Source: Tetmemena sp. SeJ-2015 (taxonomy: Eukaryota; Ciliophora; Spirotrichea; Sporadotrichida; Oxytrichidae). Taken from it: a stretch of 64,000 bases of DNA. Positions 30,607 through 41,438 of the stretch are shown piece by piece. Numbering within the stretch: the first letter of the stretch is position 1; every line of letters begins with the position of its first letter. Location of the stretch: the NCBI GenBank assembly GCA_027382625.1, contig JAJKFJ010020870.1, positions 1 to 64,000 on the forward strand, written 5' to 3'. The notes under the pieces were generated by a model that was given only the letters and a program-made list of their open reading frames with translations, was not told the DNA's origin and made no database searches. The position numbers and the translations under genes were made by a program.

Positions 30607-33600
30607 TCATTTTTAAATGAGAAAACAAGGTCCTGGTTAGTACTAAACATCTACTCTATTTAATACGGGAAAAAGAGAGATTCCATTTTATTTCTGTCGA
30701 ATAGATTTTTTAATCATCAATTTTATAATTTTTTTAAACTGAGGATGGAGGAGCAGTTCCTCCTGGTTCACAAGATTCGGATTGATAGGATACAAATAAG
30801 TTTGCCCTCCCTTCATATGCTTAGGATTTTATAAAAATTTTATTTATTGTAAATTGAATTCTTTCTCTTCTTCAGATCATCATGATGAGACTTGCCTGAT
30901 GTGAGTACATTCTACTGTGACTAAGCATTCAGTGATAGTAAAAACCAGTTGTTAGTTCCACCCATTTGATTGTGCATGGCTATATTTAAGAAATTAGCAA
31001 GTCTAGTAATTTGCTAATAAACTTTAATTTTGCACTTACTTCTCTTCTGGATGTCATAGTGATTAACATTTCCAAGTTGCGATTGATTCATTCCAAGTTT
31101 CAAAGCTGATTAGTGCTCAGAAGGAAAATTTATCTACTATTGATAGATCAATCGCTTGGGTTAAAATTGCTGATTGGAATAAAGCTCCTTGCTATTATTC
31201 AATTTCTCAAATCCGTTGCTTTAGACTATGCCCGTCCCAGAGCTTGCAAGAACTTGAGTCTAATTTAAAGATGGAAAATTAAATGAGTAGGCTACTACTA
31301 TTGATGAATATCATTTTCCATCTTCTTAAGCAGCTATTTATTTCGGATTATGGTGAGACTCAACCCTTGCACATGCTGTAAATTCTTCTTCAAAGGCTTA
31401 CTCTAGCCTATCTTATTCTCATCTATTATGTGAAGAATAATAAGACTATATATACTTAATCATTTAATGAAATGTTCTGATAGTATTGACCAAATTCAGC
31501 TGCTAGGTGCTACTTTTAAATGCCTTGACTGAGTTTATACTGTGGAGTTTGGATGCTTGCAGTTTTCTCGCTCAGCTGTGTCATCTCTATCTTGAAGCTG
31601 TCATTCGATCTATTCTGATGAAGATCTGCCTTTCCAACACTTAAACCTAGCTACCTGTGGCGTGGGTTCAGCTTCTGATCCTATTACATTTGCATTCCTC
31701 CGATAATCCCTGAAATTTGGCTCTCTTGACTCAAGCCGTTCAACTAATACTAACTCTGGTGCAAAAATAAACGAAGGAATTAGAACTTAATGAAATTAGC
31801 AATTTCGGGAGCTAGACATTTCTCATAAAGTCAGTTGAGTTTCTCATTTGCTGTATCATGCTCAATTAGGAGTTATGGAGAGAATTCTAAATTTGCTGTT
31901 AGTTATTAAGTTCCTGCTTCAAATACTTTTGAGACTAGGTCTGAGTAAGACTTATTTACTGATGAGGGAAAGACTGAGAGCCAGAGTAGTTAGTCAAGTT
32001 AGATTGAGGAAGCTGGGTGAATTTATAGGAAGAGTCTAAATTACCTAATCTCTGTGAGTAAGGGGCCATTTCCAGTCTTATCATTTCGCTCTTGCTGTTC
32101 ATCTAAGGCTAGTCTGCATGCTAAGTGAAGTAAAATTATACAAAACTTATATGAATTCTTTGAAGACAATTTGATTTTGAGGCAGTAAAGAAAAGGTTCC
32201 GCTTTCTAATTGCTTAACAGAAGGCTTCTTAGGATCGCTGTAAGGAGCATTAGGATATTGATTCTTTAGATTCTCTTGATAAGTATTTTATTGATTCAAA
32301 TAACTCAGATCCTTCTACTTTTAAATTGCATTCATCTTTGAAACTAAATAGTCGAGCTATTGGCTGCTATTAAATAGAATTAAATATACAATGGGAGCTA
32401 TTCGAGTCTCGAGAGATATCATCAATTGAATTTTGAGCATTTTGCTTAGCGATGCTTTATGATATTTTCTTAGTATCTTGATTAAATAAACAGTACATTT
32501 TAAAATAAATTCATTGATTGTTGCGCTAATTCACTTTCTGGCCTTCGATAGGTTACTAATAACCTTATATATTAGCAACTTTAGCAAAATCACTTCCCTC
32601 CTTGGGCCTCTGTACTTGAAGATTAGCCAAGCCATTTTTATCTTAGCTTTGAGTTTTCAGTTGAGCATTTTTGCTGCTTTAATACCCCTCTCTTCCACTT
32701 CTCCTTCCCTCAAGGCTAGAATCCTTTAGAAAATTGTAGCTCTCATTTAAATTTGTAGAGTTGTTGTGCAAGTCATTCAATAAATCAACTTCTACCTCTT
32801 CTAGAAACTGGCGGTTTGTGGCTGTGCATGTTGTTCATCCTATTATTTCTAAGCTGCATATTGCTGTAGTTCTAAGAGGAGATGTTCTATAATGAGTTCT
32901 GATGGAAATGTTCCTGCTCTCTGTTCTATATACTTAAAGATTGCTACTGTAGTTATTTCTGGTCTAGCTCTGGCTGAAGAATCTTTCTCCTTTATTTGTG
33001 ACTAAGATAATTGGAAAGTTTAAATTAAAGGATGGGGATTCTTTTATGTCGGAAGAGGGGAGACCTCTTATTGATTGCTTTATCTTGGCTTGATGAGAAA
33101 AGACTTGCTCTTAGTCTGGCTCTGTTGCTGATAGGCTCTTAAAAATTTAATTATTTTGTAACAAAATGAACTATGGCTCTCTATCTTTCGCTCATTTGAT
33201 ATTCATCAAGCGTTTATACTATTGGATGCTCTGAGATGGAGCTTTTATCTGAAGCTTTAAATGTATTTTCTCCACTATTGATTTCATTTTGCTTTATTTA
33301 TCTCTGAGGACTTTGCTGAAATGTGGCATTTGGGTTTGTGAGAGATGACATGGGCATGCTTGGCTTAAGTTTCTTCTGATAGTTCTTTGGAGGAGAGGTG
33401 ATCTGCATGATTGGGTTGTTGATGACTAGCTTATCTCCATAGTTGATACTGCTGTTTTGTAGATTTTGATTATTTCCTTGGCTGCTATCTTTGGTGTGAT
33501 AAAGCGAAGCTGACTGCTTAGTCTGGTAGAGACTGTTAGCTTAAGTTAAAGGCTGAATCTAGTAATTCAACTCGTTCCCTGCATTATAAAAAGTGGAATT

Positions 33601-34430
33601 TTTTTTCTTTTTTTTTAAATAAATTATAGAGGAAACTTTGGTTTGAGGACTAAACAGGCTTGAAGAAACTAGATATGCCTTAACCTTAGACGGGGAATTT
33701 CTACTTTTTAGATTCTAGCTGTTGTGGATTCAGGCTATGCATGGAGGTTTCTAAGCTTATAGTTTCGCTGGTCAAAATGTTCTGAAGGCTGCCGTTTAAA
33801 TAAGTTAGCCCTGTAAGGGCCTTCTAATATCAAATATTAGATTTAGAGAAGTGAGATAGAAATATTTATTTGGTGAAGTGCTATTTGAATATAGCAGTTT
33901 GTTGTTCTTTGAATTTTACTGACTTTTCTCATTTAGGTTCTCTAAATATTTCTAAGCGCTAATTGTGCCCACTTATTGGGTGCTCATTATATATTACTGG
34001 CTTAACTTCGGGTTATTTTAGTTAACTCTTTAATTAAAATCTGAGTTTTAAGACTAATCCACGATTTTCAACTAGTTCTACAATAATTGCAGATTAGGAT
34101 TCTTGCTGCCTCCCTAAGTCTGCTATTTATACTAATAAAAAAATGTGAAAACATATATATATAATTTGATGATGAACTATTAGAAATTAGTAACTTATTC
34201 TTTTTTAGGCTGTGCTTCTGAACGCTAAACGAGCTCCATATTTATAACAGTCTTTTGGTAGATCTGCTTAGGCGATTAGTTTTTCTTTTCTTTTTAAGAC
34301 TTATTGGTACTGATATCAGCGTTGTCCTCTGGGGAAATTAAAAAGGGGGATTTCTGTTTAACACTCTAAGATGCCCCCTCGTTTTATTAACTAGCAACCA
34401 CTTCATTATTTATTGCACGTAGGGTTGCTA
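30607..34430 (-). CDS. large Gln/Asn/Ser-rich protein, unrecognised
   Basis: On the minus strand a chain of frames, joined by at least six IESs with clean pointers, runs from about 34430 to TGA at 30609-30607 (roughly 1000 residues). Segments include NADISTNKSQKEKKNQSPKQ, TISLETSMHSLNPQQLESKK, SLYHTKDSSQGNNQNLQNSS, RAGTFPSELIIEHLLLELQQ, EMIRLEMAPYSQRLGNLDSS, TQVLASSGTGIVQSNGFEKL and TYLYPINPNLVNQEELLLHP. Composition is Q/N/S/K-rich with no transmembrane segment and no recognised catalytic motif: a mostly disordered cytoplasmic or nuclear protein. Start not resolved. A one-step frame change near 32775 has no pointer and may hide a further IES. Confidence 0.75.
31255..31283. other. IES, pointer ACTCA (coding strand)
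   Basis: TGAGT at 31255-31259 and 31284-31288. Removal joins Q-Q-Q-Q-P-T to Q-V-L-A-S-S-G in frame. Confidence 0.9.
31419..31459. other. IES, pointer ATGA (coding strand)
   Basis: TCAT at 31419-31422 and 31460-31463. Joins N-I-S-L-N to E-N-K-I-G-Q-S-K. Confidence 0.85.
33134..33174. other. IES, pointer GAGCC (coding strand)
   Basis: GGCTC at 33134-33138 and 33175-33179. Removal changes an unlikely frame into S-E-R-Q-R-A-Y-Q-Q-Q-S-Q-T-K. Confidence 0.9.
33583..33622. other. IES, pointer TATAAT (coding strand)
   Basis: ATTATA at 33583-33588 and 33623-33628. Joins Q-S-F-L-Y-N to A-G-N-E-L-N-Y. Confidence 0.9.
33826..33860. other. IES, pointer ATATT (coding strand)
   Basis: AATAT at 33826-33830 and 33861-33865. 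Joins S-P-N-K-Y to Q-K-A-L-T-G-L. Confidence 0.88.
34131..34175. other. IES, pointer TAGT (coding strand)
   Basis: ACTA at 34131-34134 and 34176-34179. Joins T-N-F-Q-Q to Y-K-Q-Q-T-Q-G-G. Confidence 0.85.
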
Positions 34431-35250
34431 CAAAATATAATATTTTATAAATATAATTAACAGTGGTATTCCCTTTTTCCTCCATTTTATTTGTTCGAGA
34501 GACTTGAATTTTGGGAGATTTATTTGTAGTAGAAATTATTGGATCTTATCAGGCATTTGCATCTTGGGCTCTTTCAATTTACAATAAAACACATCTTAAT
34601 ATATATTATAAAATTAGGTGATTATGATTTTGGGTTGCCTTTTCTGTATAAGTATAGTTTTCTTGTGTATATTAGCTGTCCATTATATCATTAAAAGAGA
34701 TTTTAAACATAAACATATATTATAAAAGCAAATTAATTAAATAAATATTAGAATCTTATCAACATCATATATAATCAATTATTAGCAATAAAATAACTTT
34801 ATAACTACTATTTCAATTTATGCCTATTATGAGGTTTAAACAATATTCAATGATCTTAATTTATTTTATTAAATTGAGTATTTTTAAACTTTTTCAATTA
34901 GCAAAAACTAAAAATAAAATTTGAATTATGTACAAATTTTAAAATTTAAAAATTGACATTTAAAAGATAGGATAATTTTGCAAATTAAATTTTTAAGAAA
35001 TTTATCAAATATTTTTAGATAAATGGAAACAGAAAATCTATTTAAACAGAAATCTCTTTTATATTAAGGGATAATAAATTTACTTTTGAACAATTTGTAT
35101 CATGAAAAAGATTATTGTAAAGCTAAACTTAATAATTTTGAGTAATTTTCACCTTTTATATTTATTTAATTTATTCAAAGCTAACTCCTGCAGAAATTAA
35201 AAAGTAGGAGAAATCTTTTTGAATAACAAATTAATTTAAAATATAATCAA
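34431..35250. other. AT-rich spacer between divergent gene starts
   Basis: About 0.8 kb, strongly A/T. It presumably holds both promoters and the macronuclear chromosome ends; no motif identified. Confidence 0.5.
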
Positions 35251-35251
35251 A

Positions 35252-38200
35252 ATGCGAATCAATTTTGTAATATATATTTGTCTATCTTCTTTTTCTTGCT
35301 ATTGTGGGAGATAAGAGCAGATTTCGCTCTGGATTTTACAAATACCAGTCCAAGTAAGTACAATCAATATGGTGTTTTCTATATTTTGAAATAAGAATTG
35401 GTCTTATTTAAACAACTTTATAGACTTTGCTGGATACACCAATCCTAGAGTGCCGGCATCTATTTAAATAACGATGACTTGTCCTCTAGCAGAATGTTAT
35501 GATCTTACTGGCTCTCAGTTTTATATTGAAATGCTCTTCTACACAAGTCAGGAAATTCAAATATCATTTTAAATATGTACTTATAACTATTTTGATGTTA
35601 TTGAAAAAGGGTTTTGCATATATGCAAGATAAGATGCAACTTCCTCACCTAGTCACATATTCTCACTCTAATCTAATTAACATGGATACTTGGTTCTCTC
35701 ATTACTTTAATTTAACTTGCCTATAAAAATAACTTTAAATTATTACTTCTAACAAATGGAGGAGTATAGATTTACCAAACATCGATACCTGTGGTGATGG
35801 GCTGGAACTATTTAGTCCTCAACTACTAAACCTATGGAGTTGGAGCCAAACCAAATTTTTTCCAGATAGACATTCAAGCAAGAAATAGACATCCCACTCT
35901 CAATAAACAGAAAATCGTCTTTTAAAAAGAATTTTAATCTTTGAAATTCTTCATTAAAAATTTAATCTTTTCTTATTAAATCCTCTTATAATTTATAGTC
36001 TCGCTCGATGGGTTGATAACTTACTAAGATTGGGGGTTTAAAATTAGAGATTTAGCTGACACAGTTATTTAACTTTATTTTTAATTGTTAAGGATGTAGT
36101 GACTGCTTATGATCTGATAGGCCACTGCAGTTAAAGCTCTCTCGGCTAAATACCCAGGCGTTTCTTCAAAGGAGTTTTCAAGTTTATAAAGCACAAGAGT
36201 GGCCAAGTACTTTCTGCCTCCTAAGTTACTACCAACTTTTAAGGTAAAATTTCTATCCCTCGTTATATAATCCACTTTTAGCTTTTGACTTGAAAGGGTT
36301 TATGGATAATGATATGAGATACATTGCTGCATTGGATTTCTCGCAACTAGATAGCTCCAAGCAAATAGTCTTAGATTAAAATAAACTCACTACGAATCCT
36401 CCTTATGGCTAGAACTTTATAAATTTAGGAGAAACTGAAGACGTGGATAAATTTTCAGACCCTTACATGTAAGAAATTTTTTTTTTATATTTTAAATTTC
36501 ACACTCAAAAATACTTTAGCTTAAAAACATTGCAATTCTAAGCAAATAAGGGGAAAATATTACTCTCGCTTGTCAACTCCAACAGATAAAGCATTTATTA
36601 TATCAGATTCAGGCTACTTCACAATTGAGTGTTGGCTTAAGATAAACAACCTCGAGTTTGTTCCTTCTGGCCTTGAGTCTATAATATTTGGAAAACACTA
36701 ATCTGTGAATTCAAATCCGATCAAGTGGGATATAGCGATAACTCTTTTTAAGCAAAACCCTAAGAGTATATGTAAACAACTTCTGGGTAGATTATCCTAT
36801 TGAAGATCTCTTCAATTAAACCACTTAAGCTAGCAATCCTTTGATTATTAATTTTTACTTACAACGTAAAGTTCAACATTGCTGGGACTGATCAGCAAAC
36901 TCAGAGAGTTGTAAATAACCACTGGAAAAATTTGGCTATTACTTTTATAAGGAGCAAATACCCATCTCAAACAGAAATCAGGCTTTCTTTCTAAGGGCAA
37001 TAAGTTATGAGCTAAACCATTTCTTAAATTTACACAGATTACATAAGCAGTAAAATCTATGTCGCTAAAGATTTTGAAGGAGCAATAAGGGCTCTCTATA
37101 TTTATTCTAGGTATCAATACAGTACCGACTATGCCAAGAGTGGAAGCTATGAACAGGAAAAAGACTAATAAAATGGGAATGAGTTCTTGATAGTATATAG
37201 AAGATTTATTTTAACTAAATTTTTCAAGATAGCTGGAGTTAATAATTGCTCGAAAATCTTTTAAGATCCTACAAGTTGCGAGCTCTGCTCAGGTCATGCG
37301 ATTGCTGGAATACCTTTTAAAAATGCTTTTCATCTTGTTATTTAAAATTAAATGGGGGGCTAAGTTTTTAAATTTTTTTATTACTGGAAAAAAAAATGAA
37401 AAACCCCCTCGGTGTAATACCCCATAATCCAATTAAAAACGATTTTGGGTTTTTTTTTTAGGAAAAAATTTTTCGTCTGGCACTTGTGAACAAGACATTG
37501 GCTACTTTTATAACAGTTCAATTACTGACTATTAGAAATGTGATTCCAGATGCTTAAAGTGCTCCAATTCTTCAAATTATTGTGAGTATTGTAGGAACCT
37601 AGCTCTCTCTTCTGATAATGTACTCAGTCCGTTTAAAACAGCAGTGATAAGCGGCCAAACATGCGTAAATGAATGCCCCTAATCTTATGTATACAAGGAC
37701 GGTCTCTGTATCCCAAATCCCTCGCTAATAACTCAAGTTAGAAAATAATCTTCAGCTTATATCAACACTGTCTGCTATAACTCTAATCAAGATGCATGCA
37801 CAATAAACCAAGGAGTGTGCCAGTTAGGAACTTATTTAATTCCGAACCAGACTTGTATTCCTTGTGATAAGGTCCCTTAATCATTTTCGAGCTCATTAAC
37901 TTATCCTTCGAAAATAATGAGTTACGCTTTCGGTGGAGTATGCGAAGAGATATGTGGGAAAGGTTTTAACTTTGGAATGGTTGAGTGCGATGATGGGAAC
38001 TTAATTGATGGAGATGGCTGCTCCAGCTAATGTTAAATTGAATAGGGATGGGTGTGCTCAGGAGGTGGACCTAAGTCCCCTGATAAGTGCTAACAGTCAA
38101 AGTCAAAGATAAAAGGAGCAAAATTTATAGAAGGCTCAGATTTTCAGTTCCTTCTCATGTTATCAACTGCTATGAACTTAACTGAGTTATGTAAATTTGC

Positions 38201-41103
38201 ATTAATTACTGGTTTGATCTTTTTTTAGAGTAAAGCATTTCAGTTTCTCTCTCAAAAAAGAAAATAGAGGGATCAAGTCAGGGAAGAATTTTAGAATCTG
38301 ATGGAGAAGAATTAATGTAATTGCAAGTATAAGTTTAAAGCGGTGATACCACAAGCATAATGGGAACTGATTCAGTCATTGTGACTTCTTAAAAATATAC
38401 ATTTTTGCTAAATTAAACTTCTGATGTCTAGAATTACTTATAATGTGATTCAAAAAACATCACTCAAAATGTAAGAAATAAAATAATCTTCATCAAAATT
38501 ATAGATGTTACAAATACAAATAGCAAACACTTCAAATCTTATGGATATGAAATAATATTTTTATTATACTTAACATTAAATGGACAATTAAGTTCTGAAT
38601 TTACCTATTCCTTAATAACTCTTGGCATAATATTGCGGAAACAACACTCAAACGTCAATAAACAGCTTCATTTTAGCTTATGGAACATTAATGTCTTCTG
38701 GAATGATGCTCTCCGTCTTTTAGACCATATTTTTGTAGGTATATTTCACTGATCATGCTTATTTATAGTTCAAAGCCTCTAACTCCAATAGTAGTAATAG
38801 TATTTTTTCACTAGCTTCTGTATTTAATCCTTGGGAATGCAAACATTCACTAGTGAGGATGGTGGAGAATCTTAAAAATAATTTATGCGATACCTGGTTT
38901 ACTCCTTTCCTTAATTAAGAAATACCTTTTGGACTTACCTAATTAAAACTTATTTCTCCTATCAAACTTTGACCAACGAAGCGACATAAAATAGCCTAAC
39001 TTACTTCTAATAAATACTTGGAATAAATAACTCAAACATTCTTTAAAACCTTTAAGGATACATCTCACTTTGGCTCACCTTCATAGTTTTTCTCTTGCCT
39101 TTGCAAATAGCAATTGGTTACTAAGGCAAAAGATATCTTTCAAAAAGATAATCACCTATTAAACTCAAAAGTAGCAGGGTACACAAGTTATTTATGATGA
39201 TTTATGAGCAGCCTATATTTTCTCAGTTTATTTGGCTATTCATTCTGACTTTTATTCCCATGATTATTCGTGTATGGAGACACTGAATTTGATACTTTCT
39301 TCATTAAATTATAACATTTATCAGTAAGAGAAATTGGAATCTCTCTATCTCACAATCAGCATAACTTTAGCTATTTCTATGGGCTGGATAGGTTTATACT
39401 ACTCATAAAAGCTTCTGAATAAATACAGATGGCATCCTCAAATTTAATAGAAGTTTGGTGTGCTCGAAGATAATTTTAAAGACAACTAAGTAGCCTCAAA
39501 ATATGTGGATATACTTTTCGTGAGACTTTTAATTGGTTATGGATTGAGAATCTTCCTTACTGATCAGTAATACCTTTACACTTATCTGATTATCTCTACT
39601 ATTTTAGTAAGATACATTTTTTAAAAACATTTTTTTAGATGGCGATAGTAAACTTTTGGTTTAAAGTCTTTACCTACTCTGAGAATAACCTTTACTCCGT
39701 GTTTTCTTGAAACTTAATCTATGATAATTTGCGCAATGGGCTTTATCAAATTCTCCTTTCGCAAGTAAGAATAATTTCAAGTGTGTTCGAAATTTGCTTT
39801 TTAGATGTTTAAAGTTGCCTCATAGTTTGTAGCACACTGTTCATTGTCTCATAGATAGCAATCACTGGAAAACTTGTCTACAAATAGAGGATTTATTAAA
39901 AGTATGGTGTGCTGAGCTTAAACCAACTCAAGCAAAACATTCATCCCTTATCATCCGGTGCGAAGATATCTTCCTTGGATTAACTTGATCAAACAAAGGC
40001 AGGGGAGGATTAGGAGGAAGAGAAGAAAGCAGCATCAATTAACACACAAAGAGAAAATGACTTAGTTTTTGGAGATGAAGCTCAGGAAACTCTAAAATCA
40101 AAACCTCAAGTAGTAGCTGTTTATACCTCTGGCCTTCAATCCAGCAGAGAATTTAGACTAAATGGCTTAAATGATAGGAGAGCGAGCAGCAACTCAGTCA
40201 AGGCTTTTCACAAATCAATTCTGACCAGGCAGTGGAAACTTAAAGTAGAGGGGATGGCTTGAAGCAATTTATTGGAAAAGAACAGGCGCAGCTTATCATC
40301 AAGCAATTCAAAGAGAAGGCAAGAACTTATAATCCTCATTTTTAAATAAGAGAAGTAGGAATAGGATGAGACAAATAATGATCTTGACAAGTCAACAATT
40401 GGGCTTTTGGAAGAATTCAAAGAAGAACAAAACAAGAGAAGCAGAGGATGAATCATTCCTGGAAAGCCAAAGTTTGAAGTTTAAGAAGAGAAAGCAAAAG
40501 CCTTCCATCACTCAGAGAAAGGGCACCTTTCTTAATGCAACTTAAACATCAGCTAAGATTGAAGCAGCTGCAATTGTAAAGTAGGGGACAGCTAAATAGC
40601 AATGGGATGAGGATTTGAAGTAGCCTAAGCCAGAAATAACGAGTATTTTATAAGGCCATAGCAGGGGAGCAAGTGAGAATATTTTATTAAATTAAATTAG
40701 AATATGCAGGAGTCTCTCTCGAGGAAAAAGGAAAAGACTTTAAGTGAAGACGAGCTCAAGAAAAAGACTAATACTTTTGAAGAAATTGAAATTTAGACTA
40801 GAAGAAAATCTCCATAAAGACCTTAGTCAGATCATCGGAGCAAGTTTATCAAACTATTTCTTTTTAAAGAGAGTACATACAGGTTTGCTTGCAGATAGGA
40901 TTAAGAAGAATATAGAGGAAATAGAACCCTTAGGCTTGCCAAGCAGCAGAAACAAGCAACAAAAGATTAATGTATTCAGAAAAGAGGTAATCGAAACCAA
41001 TAAAAATTACTACTATGGGATTAAACCACAGAAGAATCTCGATTAGAAAGATACTCTTGAAAGTGATTAACAGAACTTAAATGCTGGATACAGATTTGAA
41101 TGA
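35252..41103 (+). CDS. large secreted-domain membrane protein (LamG-like + DUF4215 + multi-TM)
   Basis: A cell-surface protein of roughly 1700 residues. A hydrophobic leader (LSIFFFLLLW then DFALDFTNTSPS) suggests a signal peptide; the start codon is unsettled. A concanavalin/LamG-like region (36600-37140) reads GYFTIECWLKINNLE, NNHWKNLAITFIRS and DFEGAIRALYIYSRYQ. A Cys-rich region (37480-38100) holds CDSRCLKCSNSSNYCEYCRN and the DUF4215 motif CGKGFNFGMVECDDGNLIDG...CSSQC. After about 300 residues come several hydrophobic segments (39050-39900), then a long K/E/Q-rich cytoplasmic tail ending GYRFE-stop at 41101-41103. Many AT-rich gaps are IESs or introns (e.g. about 37330-37475). This domain mix occurs in ciliate surface proteins of unknown role. 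Confidence 0.7.
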
Positions 41104-41438
41104 AAGGAAAATTAAGTATAATTTTCAACTTAACATATATCATTTTGCTTCCGAGTGTTTATCAAATGGTTAATTTAGAAGGGATAACAAATAATTCTAT
41201 AACTTAAATTTATATGATTAGTTTAGAATGGGATGGATTTATGTTAATGTTGCTGTCTATTAAACGGACTTTAGGGAACGAGCGCTTTCATTTATTGAGC
41301 CTGCCCTTTGAGCTATTGCTATAAAACTTATTTTGATAGCCACTACTGCTACTCTGACTTGTGAGGTTTCTTTATTAGTGCTCCAAGAATTTATTCTTGT
41401 TCGAACTTTAACCATAAAATTCATTATTCACTTTAATT
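41104..41438. other. spacer between two convergent gene ends
   Basis: 335 bp, AT-rich. Nothing recognised. Confidence 0.5.

Noticed and set aside
37370..37470. C/G-homopolymer stretch resembling a telomere repeat
   Set aside because: ACCCCC and CCCC runs are irregular, with no C4A4 periodicity; it lies in an AT-rich insert of the LamG/DUF4215 gene.
35252..41103. polycystin or TRP channel identity for the large membrane protein
   Set aside because: Hydrophobic segments are present but no channel signature was recognisable, so only the domain layout is reported.
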